Assembly: GCA_032622095.1 (NCBI GenBank) | Contig: CP136068.1 | Location: forward strand, 123,941,989 to 124,005,988 | Direction: 5' to 3' | DNA from: Siphonodentalium dalli | Taxonomy: Eukaryota; Mollusca; Scaphopoda; Gadilida; Siphonodentaliidae | DNA: 64,000 bases | In this document: positions 34,197 to 46,365 of the stretch, piece by piece | Layout of the letters: every line of letters begins with the position of its first letter | Numbering within the stretch: the first letter of the stretch is position 1 | Made by a program: the position numbers and the translations under genes | Notes under the pieces: generated by a model | What the model was told of the DNA's origin: nothing | Seen by the model: the letters and a program-made list of their open reading frames with translations, nothing else | The model's database searches: none

Positions 34197-37100
34197 CTAC
34201 AATGAAGAATGTTCAACAGATGCTCAGTAATCAAGCCCGGTTAAAGATGGTCAAGAATGTTGATGTGTACTGCTGAATTAGCCGTCATGGTGTATGAAAA
34301 TATGGAGTATCGACGAAAACCTAACTTATTCAAGAATACATTAGATGCAAACACGGTGATAACGAACATTATATTCCCAATTGCGGGTCAGCAATATCGT
34401 TATTTACTAGAGCAATTGCAATGACAATTTTCAAACATCCATGTGTTAATATGATCCCGTCAGATTACAGCTTGGCCTTAAATTGTCAATAAATTATAAA
34501 ACGTTTCCACTGACTTATTTTTAAAATAACGATTTTTATCTTGTCTACCTCACAGTACTGCAGTTTCCCACACAAATTAATTATAAGAATAACATCCACC
34601 AAATCCATCCAGTAATCAGGGTAGCTACTCCATACATATCAGGGTGATTAGCATTGGTCACATTTAAATTAGTCATGTATATATATGAGCCTATATGTGC
34701 TGTTGGAATTGTGTTTAAGTATTCCTCTTGTATGGCCATCTTGTTATGGCCAGATTGTGACAAAGAATTTGAACAAACGAATCTTGGGAAATGAACAAAT
34801 GACCATTAAATAAGCAGTGCGCATTTTGAATGACTGGCTGATTGTCCGTAGAACACATCCGAGTTTGAAAAAGAAAGAGAAAATAGGTCTAAACATTTTA
34901 TACAGGTTAATGAGTTATCAACATGGGGTACTAAATAAGTTCATTATACAATTGGCTTACTTCCGTAACAATTCTCATCTGTGTGGAGGTAGTGGTATTC
35001 GTTGCATTCACACACGTTACTGGAACATTGGGAGTTGAGAGGGTCGCATGATCCGTCACAGACGTCACCTATTCTGACCCCTATATAAGATAAAAAATGA
35101 AATGGCATCTCACTTTGTTACATTGTTTTGCGTTTCTTTTCTATTCGTCGTTTTTGGGTGTATAGTTTGCAATCGCAGTCCCCATCGTTGTAGACGGGCA
35201 ACTAATTACTTCAGCTATTTCCCAGGATTCATTATTTCAAAGAAAAAGAAAATGACTTGTATTATACATGTACATATCCCCAAATCGTTCATAGTCACAC
35301 CGGCCAAACAATTTAGTTGGCGTTTGAATGTTGAACCGAGAACAGGTTCAAATAATGCACAGCCACTACTATTTTTGTAAACTGGAAGAAGTTTGACATT
35401 ATATTCGCCATAAGTCACCTCGGCTATATTTATTTTCGTGGGAAGAACATCGGGGTCGACATAATAGGGCTAAAATAAAGAAACAAAATTATAAACCGAA
35501 ACTGAATGATTTGGCAATACATTATCACAACGCTATTGCAGTAAACCCACTGAGATTCAAGAAATATTGGTACATTTTCTAACCGGGTATATCGTGTGCA
35601 TTGCCATTGTTGTCTGTGTTTTATACCTATTTTGTCAAAATAGAAAATATAGTATATTCTATTAATGATATATGTACTAGCCACGATTGATATCGTTTAT
35701 AATACAAACTATTAGCGGGTCTCGATCATAATTGTATATCAAATTGTTAACAATACATTGGAACACCCCATTTAACATTGTTGAAAACAATGAATGTGAT
35801 CCAATGTATCAAATATATATTGAATATGATACATGTACATATAAGTGTGCTTAGGGACGAAGCACCAGTCACTGAAGTTATCAGAGCTCCTATGCGGCTA
35901 TTCAACGGTTATTAAATATAAGATATTAGTTCTGGTGAGTGGTGTCCGAGATAATTTTGGGTTATAAGATCAACAATGGGGCACCATGAACAGACACATT
36001 GTGCCAGTTGCTATTTCGTCTGACTGTTGGTGTAAGTGTGGAAACACATTTAGGGGATAGGGGACAATTTATACAAGAGATATGAGAAACAGTCTGTCAA
36101 AGATATAATGAATGGAACGCATAGAAAATGTGTACATTAAATACATACATTTAGTGTACGTATTTACACGCAAGTACCACATGTGTACACTAACTGACCT
36201 AATATTTAATTTGCATACTTATCAAAGTTTAGGTAACTGCAGTTTGGCTATGTGTCAACATGCTAGGCTTGTGTTCAGTTACAAATAAATCCAAACTGTT
36301 TGAGTTGACCATTGTCGTACCTTGGTCACATGTTCCAGGGTTGTCGACGGATATCTGGTGGTACACTTGACACTGACAAGTGTGTGGTGTCTGGTCACAT
36401 TCTGTTCCTGTTGCTGAGCACTGCTGGTAACACACAGTTCCATGTGTTGCACCGATGACTGAAATTAAGACATCACAATAAGGGTTCGCTCTGCCACTTG
36501 CAAAACATATTTTCAATTGGCAATAGAAAAACAATTGGCAAACGTTTTGTGGGTTTTCAAATTATGTGATGTGAACTATCTAGTCGTAAACATCATCGAA
36601 TGTGAATTATCCGTTACGCGTGCCGACAATGCAAATGGAAACCAGATCAATACAATTGCATCTAACAACCGTGGTTAAGATATGGTGGTCAGAAAAAAAT
36701 ATTATATAACAACAATAAAATTATGCGAATTTCCTTCAATTTCCCCAATTAAATACCATATATTAAATTTGGCAAATCATTTTTAATCTGGCAAATAAAG
36801 TTCATTTGGCAAAAAGTTTGGCAAGAGAAATTTGGGGTCCAGAGCCAGCCCTGAATCAAAATGTCACTTTAATCCAGCATATGATATACGGTGACAATTG
36901 AAACATAACATGAAATCCAAACAACGCCACAACTTAAAATATATTATTTGTTTTTTTTTACATGCATTGCTCTCATTTGATCAGAGAATTCTCTGAAAAT
37001 GCTCTGAAAATTCTCTGATATAGGAATGAGTTGTTAACAGCAGTCGCAGTATGAGAGATTTTGCTTAAGGTCACAACGTATATGGACAGCATATGACATT

Positions 37101-40100
37101 GTCATCACATTACCCTTAATTCGGAACCTGGCCACTGTTATCAAACTCCGCAGTCTTCTGGCGAACGTGTACGGGCAAAAAATTATACACCAGAAAGTGC
37201 ATTGATTTATGAATGTTGTGCATATCCACTTACTTGGGTCACAATCCTCGTCTACGGCAAGATAGTGGTAGTCATTACAGGCGCACTCGTGACTGGAACA
37301 CCACGAGTTGAGAGGGTCGCATGACGCATCACAGACATCTCCGATTCTGATTCCTACACGTGAAAAAGAATGCTGCTATATATACATCAATCAATATGTG
37401 TATAAACAACATACATAAAGCCGCATGGATGGCCGTTTGCGTGGGTCGATTCATATCCGAACTACCTTTCGACAATGATGATATGTCACACAAAGACGCA
37501 TTGAAGTCATAAATAAGAAATTCAATACATTGAGGCAAAACATACACTGCCCAAAAACTGCATGCACTAAGATTCAAGAAGGATTACGAATATACCATCA
37601 AACATACTCCGACACTTAAACTACATACTGTTAATGTTTTGAGATGTTATCATGAAGTCGAGTAGAGAAATACACGTTATACCATATGGATTCCCATTCA
37701 TTTATTTGGATTGGTGATGGATGTTTGGATACTACTGCCAAGAAACTGTCTTTTAGCTGGACGTCACTACGGATGTATAAGCTGGCAGTAAGTGACTATG
37801 ACATATCACAACATGGATTGATGCGCTATTCTCATAATTACAAATGAATATTAAGCAATAGGGAAAACTATTTAGAAAGAATATCAAACTATAAACACAT
37901 GTGTGTCTCTGAAGCAATTGTGGTAGCTTGTACTAAATCAATGTCTTTTATTCTCAGCAACTATTCTATTTGCAGCATCCTATGTGACGCAACAATCCAT
38001 TAAGAAACTAACTTGCACTGCATGTCCCAAGTGGATCTCCAAGGAATTCGAAGTACTGGTCACAGTCACAAGTTGCTGATGTAGCGTTGCACTGTGTGTT
38101 GTTAGCCTGGCACGACATCCAGCAATTATCTCCATGCTTGATGCCTGTAACAGAAAATACGAAAATTTGAACATTGTTCACATGGGCGTCTAGATACCCT
38201 ATACATATTCAAGCTCAAATAGTAAATATTAGCAGGGTTGCACGGCATATCCCGGATAAGATATGTTTTAATGGTCTTTAAGACACACATTTGTGTAGGA
38301 CAACCTACATGTATAGATAAAAACAGGAATACATGGTATATATGTGATATACATGTGACAAGTGACAGATTAACACAGATTGTAAAGATATACAAATTAT
38401 TTGAGTTATTACTGGACATTGGTCATCTACGGAATGATACACCACCACCACCGTAGCTGACCAATGCCCAGCATGAGTATGGCGTTTGTATAGGGTATGA
38501 GCCTGTAAAGGAGTTGTCCGGCACTAACATGTGACCAAAAACCATCGAGGATAGCATAAGAAAACAGTCCTAAGACCTTTTATTTCCCTTGTGGTCCCCA
38601 ATGGATTCAGGCCACATTAGACACCGGAACACACCCGTACGCCCCCTACCATCACGAACTACTGGTTTTAAAATATATTATGTGATAAAAACTTATCACA
38701 TTGACGATTCCACGTAAGTGTCTTTAAACCACGCCATTTTAACGGATATGACTATATTTCAGTTTGGTAGAATCGACGACAATTTTTGTTATTATTTTTG
38801 CACCTCTGCCCTTATCCCATCCATGATAAGTATGAACTCGGGCGTATATATTGCCCATATCACGGAGATGATTAGCTATCAGTTTGCCGACAGTGACGTA
38901 GCTACAGTTAATTCATGTGATTCCCTAGAATAATATATTTAATCATTTCAGTGCCCGGTCCGATTTTTGTATCAACCCATATACCCTGTGCCAATGCATT
39001 CTCTTATATATGCGAGTCGACCATAGGTCGCCTCGCATATATAAGAGAATGCATTGGCCTAACAAGTTTTCATCATTTGTTATTATTTTTTGCAATTGTT
39101 TACAATTTTAATAATTTGTTCTTATATTCTTTAACATACTTATTTTGAAGGTTTTTCATGGGCATCACAATTATTACTATGAATACTTGGTGATATTTTT
39201 GATTTAAAACATGCCCCTAAGGTGTTAACCAGTTTGTTTTTAATTTCGCTATAGCATGCTTACGCATACCCACAAAAAATTCAACCCAAAAAAGTCTTTA
39301 AAACAAAAAACAAAATAAATTTTTTATTTTTTATTTTTTTTATTTTTTAGGGCCGATTTTTCAGACCGTAAATTAGGGCAGATGAGATCGGCCCCTGGCA
39401 CTAAAAGGGTTAATCCAACCTGGCTAGAGTGGTGACATTTTATTATTCGGACATGAACATTTGGGAAAGAATTTCTAAATGAATGAACAATAGTAATGGC
39501 CAGCAAAGCGTAATTGTGAACTGGGAGTACCGAGAGCTTCCAATGCATGTTGAGGAATCAGACACGTACCACTCGCTCCGACATGTCAACACGGTACTCA
39601 GAAAGTGATTGTGACGACGATAGCTTATGTCTAGAATGGATACAACAGACAAATGGCTCGGTCACTTCGAAAATATCCACTGTAACAACAGCTATCTGTT
39701 TCTGTTAATTCAAGAATGACTCTGGCTTATCGGTAATGATTGATTGATTGGGGTATAGTATTGCTTAGTTTTAGCAGTGGAGGAAATCCGCACACTTACC
39801 GCTAATATAACAGTGATTCAAATGGCTGATAAACTCGTCGACCATGTGCGGCAAACCACCGGCCATCGGCGTGTAATTGGCAACTCCACCATATAACAAT
39901 TTAAAGGTACAAAGTCCACGATAGAAACATGTGAATTTGAACCCTAATCGCCAGCACTGGATGGCGATACTGAGTTGTACCCTTAACCACTGCCCACGGC
40001 TTGCCATTAAAGCCGTTAAAATATACATGCGTATTCCAACGCGGGTGCTACAGTAATGTCCTAAATAATCGACCCCTAAATCACAGCAGAATTGGGAAAT

Positions 40101-41693
40101 GTTCCAGGATTTAGTCGGAAATATGGCTTGCTGCCATTCATCGGAAAGCTCTCGGTGAAGGCTTTCCTATGAATGGCAACAAGCCATATTTCCGACTAAA
40201 TCCTGAAAAACAAATCCCATAATTCTGCTGTGGTTAATGTAGCATATACTTAGGGCATTACTGTCTTGCATTGTGCTCTAACACCAGCAAATAAAGTCCT
40301 CGCCTTAATTATACTTGACATCTTTACGCGAGAAAATTTCTTTCTCCATTTTCGGGGCGAAAGCGTACCTAATAGTGATATAATTATACCACCGCATGCT
40401 TACTCGACATATCTTGGGTTAAAATGAAACCCAACTTTGTTATATTAGTTATATTTGGTTAACATATGTCGATAAAAACTTGGCTGAATAAATGTGCAAT
40501 GTTAATCAACGCTAAACTTAGATGATCCGCAATCCATAACTTTGACTGTGCCCGATCAAGCCCAAACCCTGACACGGACAGCTGTCACTTAGGAATTTGA
40601 AACTATATCATTATATAAACACGTCGCATCATGAATATGACTATTATAGCTATGTTTGGAGGAGTCGGCGATACGTTTCAGCAACGTTGGTGCCCCATAC
40701 CCGACCACAATTTCTGACTTGGACGGCACCATGTTTTGGGAAATTTAAACTAAAGCATTTGATTCATCGTACCGTCAAGACGCCTATACAAGTTAGTCAT
40801 AAAAAATAGTTTCTATCGATAGTGGTGCTCTCCTAACACAATTCTGACCCGAATTGTACCACGTCGGAAAATATAAACACCATTCGGTTGAAAGATGTCT
40901 TGATATAATTTTCGGTTCAAAGATGTCTTGATATAATTTTGGAGAAATGTCGGAATCAAACGTTGTATTAATTTTAGAGCTCCACCCACCACCCACCCAC
41001 CACCACCCACCACCCACCCACCCCCCACCACCCACCACCCACCACCCACCACCCACCCACCACCCACCCACCCACCCACCCACCCACCCACCCACACTCG
41101 ATGAGGAAAACCGTACACTACACCGAAGAGTTATAGCAACCACCAATGGTGCTTAATACCTAAGGCAGGTGAATGACGTTATATAATTTTTTCTATATCA
41201 GTCAGTGATTTTTCAATATCGCGGGTATAGATTTTGGAGAAATTGTCACGTGACTTCCTGTTAGCAACCGTGTGGAGATGGCAAAAAACGCAGAATTGGA
41301 AATGAATATATCGCGATAAAAAATGAAAGTAACTACTTCACTACTTACGAAGAATTCGCATGTGATTTAAGTGTAATAATTTCATTTAGATAAATTTCGT
41401 TGGTCAGCTTAATAAAAACGAAAAATGAAGAAGTCATGACGATAACCCAGACAAGATTTTACAATCCACGACATGATGTTACATACATTATTATTAGCGT
41501 TATGTCGCCGAAAAAAAGGCAAATTTGAGGCACATCATGTGTGGTTGCTCCACTACTTGTCACGCACGATTCATATTATATTGTCTATATCCTTACCCAG
41601 TGGAGGCTTCTGACAACAGGAACCAACAAACCCCGGTCCACAGTCGCATTTGTCCGCCCCTTGGGGCTGGTCGTTCAAGCAGTATTCGTCGTC
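34059..41693 (-). CDS. Gene with repeated six-cysteine EGF-like modules (partial, 6 exons found)
   Basis: Exons in transcript order are 41693-41597, 38144-38013, 37353-37234, 36458-36321, 35080-34961 and 34196-34059. From the second exon on, every exon is symmetric (phase 1-1) and carries one module with six cysteines in the order C-x3-C-x6-8-C-x3-6-C-x-C-x10-14-C. This fits EGF-like or EB modules of secreted or cell-surface proteins. All joins keep the frame. The last four exons alternate 120, 138, 120 and 138 bp, showing duplication of a two-exon cassette. The first and last exons of the gene were not found, so signal peptide and membrane anchor are unknown. Function beyond an extracellular binding role would be a guess. 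Confidence 0.7.
34961..35080 (-). CDS. EGF-like module exon A' (120 bp)
   Basis: The acceptor CTTATATAG| and donor A|gtaagc enclose VRIGDVCDGSCDPLNSQC, then SSNVCECNEYHYL and DENCYG. The same length and CDPLNS core appear in exon A (37234-37353). Confidence 0.75.
36321..36458 (-). CDS. EGF-like module exon B (138 bp)
   Basis: The acceptor CTTAATTTCAG| and donor G|gtacga enclose GATHGTVCYQQCSATG, then TECDQTPHTCQCQVYHQ and PGTCDQ. Its donor ends in G rather than A, which still joins in frame to exon A' (GGG). Confidence 0.75.
37234..37353 (-). CDS. EGF-like module exon A (120 bp)
   Basis: The acceptor CACGTGTAG| and donor A|gtaagt enclose IRIGDVCDASCDPLNSWC, then SSHECACNDYHYL and EDCDP. Confidence 0.75.
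38013..38144 (-). CDS. EGF-like module exon (132 bp)
   Basis: The acceptor TTTTCTGTTACAG| and donor A|gttagt enclose IKHGDNCWMSCQANNTQC, then NATSATCDCDQYFEF and GTCSA. It has six cysteines like the A and B exons but belongs to neither type, so it is probably an ancestral or single unit. Confidence 0.7.
38145..38938. other. Intron sequence, no gene seen
   Basis: Part of the large intron between the EGF-like exons at 41597 and 38144. No extra cysteine-rich exon was found. Confidence 0.35.
38939..39412. mobile_element. Single-palindrome MITE, family C (TTAA type)
   Basis: The left end is TTAATCATTTCAGTGCCCGG; the right end inverted is TTAACCCTTTTAGTGCCAGG. Both are followed by a CCGAT word, so the ends are inverted repeats with TTAA flanks. 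One 67-bp hairpin (38991-39057) is inside, bordered by ACCCTGTG and GCCTAACAA exactly as in family A. The terminal sequences are not those of families A or B. Confidence 0.75.
38991..39057. repeat. 67-bp hairpin module, copy 5
   Basis: Perfect match to the consensus arms CCAATGCATTCTCTTATATA..., with the ATA loop and the usual single mismatch. Confidence 0.92.
39413..39779. other. Intron sequence, no gene seen
   Basis: Nothing supported beyond short ORFs. Confidence 0.3.
39780..40015 (-). mobile_element. tRNA-derived SINE
   Basis: On the minus strand the A-box-like GTGGGCAGTGGTTAAGGGTA (39997-39977 region) is followed about 30 bp later by a B-box-like AGGGTTCAAATTC (39945-39932). This is the spacing of a tRNA head. 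A unique-looking body runs on toward 39780. The tRNA arms do not pair well enough for a real tRNA gene. Confidence 0.6.
40080..40234. mobile_element. Foldback MITE with CACAGCAGAATT ends
   Basis: TCACAGCAGAATTGGGAAAT on the left pairs with CCATAATTCTGCTGTGG on the right. AGGATTTAGTCGGAAATATG pairs with CATATTTCCGACTAAATCCT. The centre is near AGCTCTCGGTGAAGGCTTTC. A decayed relative lies at 22700-22805. Confidence 0.85.
40235..40979. other. Intron sequence, no gene seen
   Basis: No element or exon supported, apart from a 20-bp local duplication GATGTCTTGATATAATTTTSG-like near 40893 and 40924. Confidence 0.3.
40980..41095. repeat. CCCACC-rich minisatellite
   Basis: Runs of CCACCCACC and CACCCACCCACC make a strand-biased C-rich, G-poor tract of about 115 bp. 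The glycine- and proline-rich ORFs across it are artefacts. Confidence 0.9.
41597..41693 (-). CDS. EGF-like exon, second half of a module (97 bp)
   Basis: The acceptor CATTCACAG| and donor G|gtaagg enclose DDEYCLNDQPQGADKC, then DCGPGFVGSCCQKPPL. The CDCGPGFVGSCC end is a classic EGF C-terminal half. It starts in phase 0 and ends in phase 1, matching the next exon at 38144. The first half of the module should be on an upstream exon that was not found. Confidence 0.65.
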
Positions 41694-41989
41694 CTGTGAA
41701 TGATATGACGTCAAGTAATAAACCTTTATTAGCAATATATGATGCAGTCATCACGTACATGGAAACTGAATAAGTTATCATACTAGAATTAATTTGGAAG
41801 CATACAGCGGCATGGATATATTCGTCGCGAAACATACGTTAATTCGCCATATACATCATGTACTGTACTAATGGAGACTATCTTATTCTAGTGACAGCGT
41901 GCTACTCTAAAACCAATATCGTAACTCACTGCAGTCCATTCATGTGTGATTAGTTTTTGTCAAGGGCACAAATTGTATATTTTTTGTTG

Positions 41990-42330
41990 CGATTTTACAA
42001 ATAACAAGCGTGTAGATGCATCAGCCATATGTTATATTTACACAGTATTTTTGATAGAAATGTGTATTTGAGCATGTGTGTTGCACCAGGGTATTTAAAT
42101 AGGCCGGCTTAGTTGGTTGGTGCTTTAATTGCCATTAAGCTTGTGTACTGATTTCTGTCTTTTTGATGACTTGACCTTTATCAAGTCAGCGAGATCAAAT
42201 GGTGCTTCGACGTCCAAATCTGCCATTTTACCTCCGTGTTTTTCTATGAATCAAGAAGTGTCATTCAATATTTTGATAAATGAAACTGGACAAGCAAGAC
42301 CAGCAAGGTCCATATCTGGTAAATATACAT
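41990..42330. repeat. Local duplication, copy 1 (~550 bp apart)
   Basis: Shared with 42540-42840 in the same order: ATATTTACACAGTA, TAGTTGGTTGGTGCTTTAAT, GACTTGACCTTTATCAAGTC and TTTTTCTATGAATC. Clearly diverged. Confidence 0.6.
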
Positions 42331-42539
42331 TTAGATTAGATTGTACTCACATAGGATGGTATTTTCATTAGTTGCAGTGGCAATGTAATAGCAAGTTGTG
42401 AGTCAAATGCTGGGTCAAATCAGACAAGTTATACATCTTTTGTGTCAGACAGGGGTATGCTTTACGTATGCTAAATGCGAAATTCCATGGATAGGCAGCT
42501 AAGCATATGTCGCAAAGTCTTAATTAAGACTTATTGTGT

Positions 42540-42840
42540 AGTTATACTCATTAGTTGCGACCATGGGTCATCAGCCTTACACACATACTGTTATATTTAA
42601 ACAGTAGTTTTGAAATCAATGATTATGTGACAATGTTTATCATAACGTGGCCTGCAAATAGCCTAATTTGGTTGGTGCCTTAATTACATATAAGCTTACA
42701 TACTGATTTATAAACATATTAATGGCTTGACCTTTGACAAGTCAACGAGATATATATGGTGCGTCAAAATCTGCTACAATTACCTTCCCGTTTTCTATGA
42801 ATCCAGAAGAGTCATGCGGCTGAGGATTTAAAGATAAAAG
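42540..42840. repeat. Local duplication, copy 2
   Basis: Carries ATATTTAAACAGTA, TTTGGTTGGTGCCTTAATT, GGCTTGACCTTTGACAAGTC and TTTTCTATGAATCC, matching copy 1. Confidence 0.6.
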
Positions 42841-45099
42841 TAAACGAACAACCTATTCTTTGTGTGGCTTTTTTCAAAGTATTTTTCATTTTCTTGTTGC
42901 TTAAACAACATCAGCTCAAATAAGGGTGGAAACAAGTTTTTTTCTAAATATGTTCAGGTTGTCACCTGTTGTTATTGTTACAACACATGCCAAAATTGAT
43001 TTTCATGAAATAAAAAGGTCATTAATCAGTTTGAAACTAGGCATAAGTCTGGTAGACATGAAGTTTTTCTACGACTGAAACACAAACCTGGGTGATCAAT
43101 CTCAAATACATGAACAAATACAGAGTCATGCCAAATAGCCTTGATAGCAATGTCAAGATCCATTATTGTGCTCTATCTATTGTCAGCTATTGTTGGATAA
43201 TGTGGAATATTTAATTCAACTTGACTTACCCACACTTATATAGACGTGTCTGCCTTATCCCTTCTCGTCTCATTGTCATTCAGTGGTTATTGTGTTATAT
43301 TTCCTACACGTCATGTGTCTCATAGCACTAAACTTTCTCCCTATATCCCACTCATATAAACACTCTAATACATATGTGCGCATATGTGATATTCACAACA
43401 AGACAGGTCGTTTTGTGAATATATATAATTTAATATACATAATTGCCACAAATTATATCGGTAATATTAATTATTTTTCAGAATTACCGCCGGTGTTGTT
43501 ATTGTCGGGGGAGCCCATATAATCAAAGACAGCTTATCTCCATTCTATTAAGTCCATCACCAGAGGACACAAGAAAACTAAGATGCATGCATCAGGTCAG
43601 CCATGAACTATTTAGCATAGAATAATTCAGTTCGGTTGCAGTTTCAAAACGTTACAACTGACATACGATTACACCTTGAATGTTGAACAATGTAAGAGTG
43701 AATATTAATGTTCTAAATCCCATGTTTCACCTTTAGTGGTAATGGGGTCGTACTTTATTAACACGCAAGTAGTGTAATTAAGTACGGGTAATTAGAAGTA
43801 ACAAATCGTTTAGTTTCTATCGTATCGGCTAAAAGGGGTGAGCAGATTGCTGATGATGAATGCTCTCGTTAGCTGCCAATATAATGTGCATATTTGCCCC
43901 GTTACGTTTATACACTGTAGCATTGGCGGGCCAGAGTGTGTTGACATGTTAAGTGTTTGGTTCATTAATAACAGATCAGCAGGGATTTGTCGTGATAACG
44001 TATACGTGGAAATATGCTACCTAAACGGTTAAATTAACGGTTGATCTATTACACCACCGTGTATACTCGGTTTAAATAGGTGCGGACCGATGATAAAAAA
44101 AAATCAGAGGTAAATGTCGGCGGGCGGGAGGGCCATTTTTTCAATAATTTTAAAAGAAATTGAACAGTTGCAGCAGCAGCAAAAAAAGGGTGTACAATTG
44201 GCAAATGATGAGGGGCGGCGTGACGTGTAACTAGGATTGAAATTAGATATGCAATTTGGAGATTATTGGATGAGGGATGTTATATTAATTATATTAAAGG
44301 GACGAGGGGGCTTAGTTGTCGAAAATATTCATATTTGTTCCAAACACCGTAAACAGAAAAATATTAAAACGCATACATTTTGGTTCAAATATACGATCAC
44401 TATCGCGTAAACATCATGCTCACATAAAGACCTACTAAATTTGACCTAAACAAGAGTCTGATTGTGTTATAGAAGGCAGCACAATGCTACTGGCTAATCA
44501 CACACAAATGGTATAAACGCTCTTTATTATTTCCAAATAAGGAATTGAGCAACAAAGAACGCTCTTTATGTTTACCATCATAATATAAAGAAACACCAAG
44601 AAAGTAACTTTTTATGCTTTGTTTACATAACAATCGTCAAATTTACGACAATAACATACTGTTTATGAGATATTTCTCATTTGTATATTAACAAAGTATG
44701 TCTATATTTGAATATTATTTTCGTTTATAGCGGTTTTTGACAGGTGGAAATATGTTCACAGGATACCCACCAAGGCCTTCCGTACCTTTAGGGTATACTG
44801 CAACTTTGTTTCTTGTCAATAGCAGAATACATAATGCTATTAAGAAGTGACACAAAACACAGAACATTTTTTTTAATTATAAGTATTGAGCAGTGAGAAA
44901 TATTTGAGTCGAGGAAACCAGTAACGAAAGGCGATATTAACATGATTTCTGTCAGCGAATAATTGTTTACGTTCCAATGAATATTAAAATGTACTGAAAA
45001 CAAACTGCTAATGGGTGCCAGACTTTCATAAACACAAATTATGTATTAATGGTGTAACGACATATTTCGTTCTTAATTGTCTAAAAAAATAGGGGATGG
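42841..45099. other. Long AT-rich stretch, no gene seen
   Basis: No domain-bearing ORF or clear element. A purine-rich patch lies near 44088-44200. Confidence 0.35.
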
Positions 45100-45325
45100 G
45101 GATGTTTGGATCTCTAGTTTAACGACATTTTTCGGTCTTTAATAGTTTAATGACATTTTTCGGTCTTTATAATATCTCAAGATATAGGGGGTATTTGGAT
45201 CTCTAGTTTAACGACATTTTTCGGTCTTTATAGTTTAACGACATTCTCCGTCTTTAATATTTCAAGATATAGCGGCCCTTAGTGGGTATTTGGATCTCTA
45301 GTTTAACGACATTTTTCGGTCTTTG
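45100..45325. repeat. Short tandem repeat, TTTAACGACATTTTTCGGTC
   Basis: The 20-bp word or a close form occurs about five times (near 45117, 45147, 45207, 45235 and 45301). Some copies are preceded by GGTATTTGGATCTCTAG, so the unit is composite. Confidence 0.75.
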
Positions 45326-45396
45326 ATAGCAAAATGGAAGAAGTACATCTTTGGAAAGATGTGGTGGCCCTAAAAAGGAAAGTTGTTTGGTGATCT

Positions 45397-46365
45397 TGAA
45401 ATGCAGTTTTTCTGAACAGTCTTCCTTGATTAAAGTGATGTGAAACACTCCGGCAGACAACGGGCAGAGTGATCAAATAGAAATTAAGAATAATCTTTCT
45501 CAAAGTAGTTATTTGTTACGAATATTAATCCAAATGGATGATACACAACGTCATTCTTATATATTAATTAAATGCAATGACTCTCGATGGCGAAATCATT
45601 TTTGTTTAATTATAGCCGATAGTTGCGCCCCGAATCGAGATGTAAATATTTACAATTTGGAGTAGTTCAGACGATGTTCTCTATGAAATGGGGTGGTAGA
45701 TTTTTTTGGAAATTTTCAGTGATGTTAGTAGAATGATAACATTCCCCAGGTTGGCAAAGTGCCTGAGCACTAACTTATCAATTTATCGCACCCGAAAAAG
45801 TCCATAACAAGTCCATAATATGTCTTTAAGCATATATATAAATCTCCGAAAACCAAAATTCTAAAGCATTAAACGATTTCTTGAAATACAGTTTTTCTGA
45901 ACAGTCTTCCTTGATTAAAGTGATGTGAAACACTCCGGCAGACACCGGGCAGAGTGATCAAATAGAAATTAAGAATAATCTTTCTCAAAGTAGTTATTCG
46001 TTACGAATATTAATCCAAATGGATGATACACAACGTCATTCTTATATATTAGTTAAATGCAATGACTCTCGATGGCGAAATCATTTTTGTTTAATTATAG
46101 CCGATAGTTGCGCCCCGAATCGAGATGTAAATATTTACAATTTGGAGTAGTTCAGACGATGTTCTCTATGAAGTGGTGTGGCAGATTTTTTTGGAAATTT
46201 TCAGTGATGTTAGTAGAATGATAACATTCCCCAGGTTGGCAAAGTGCCTGAGCACTAACTTATCAATTTCTCGCACCCGAAAAAGTCCATAACAAGTCCA
46301 TAAATTGTCTTTAAGCATATATATAAATCTCCGAAAACAAAAATTCTAAAGCATTAAACGATTTG
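45397..46365. repeat. Recent 486-bp tandem duplication
   Basis: CAGTTTTTCTGAACAGTCTT occurs at 45403 and 45889, a shift of 486 bp. The rest matches almost base for base up to GCATTAAACGATTT at each end. A handful of differences are visible, such as AACGGGCAG against ACCGGGCAG. No gene is contained. Confidence 0.92.

Noticed and set aside
34581-34763. Short minus-strand ORF with a hydrophobic end as a membrane exon of the EGF-like gene
   Set aside because: It lies in an intron, lacks splice sites in the right phase, and its sequence is not cysteine-rich.
39930-40000. A functional tRNA gene on the minus strand
   Set aside because: A- and B-box-like words are present but the arms do not pair as a cloverleaf; a SINE head fits better.
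40793-41156. Glycine-, tryptophan- and proline-rich ORFs on both strands
   Set aside because: All come from the CCCACC minisatellite.
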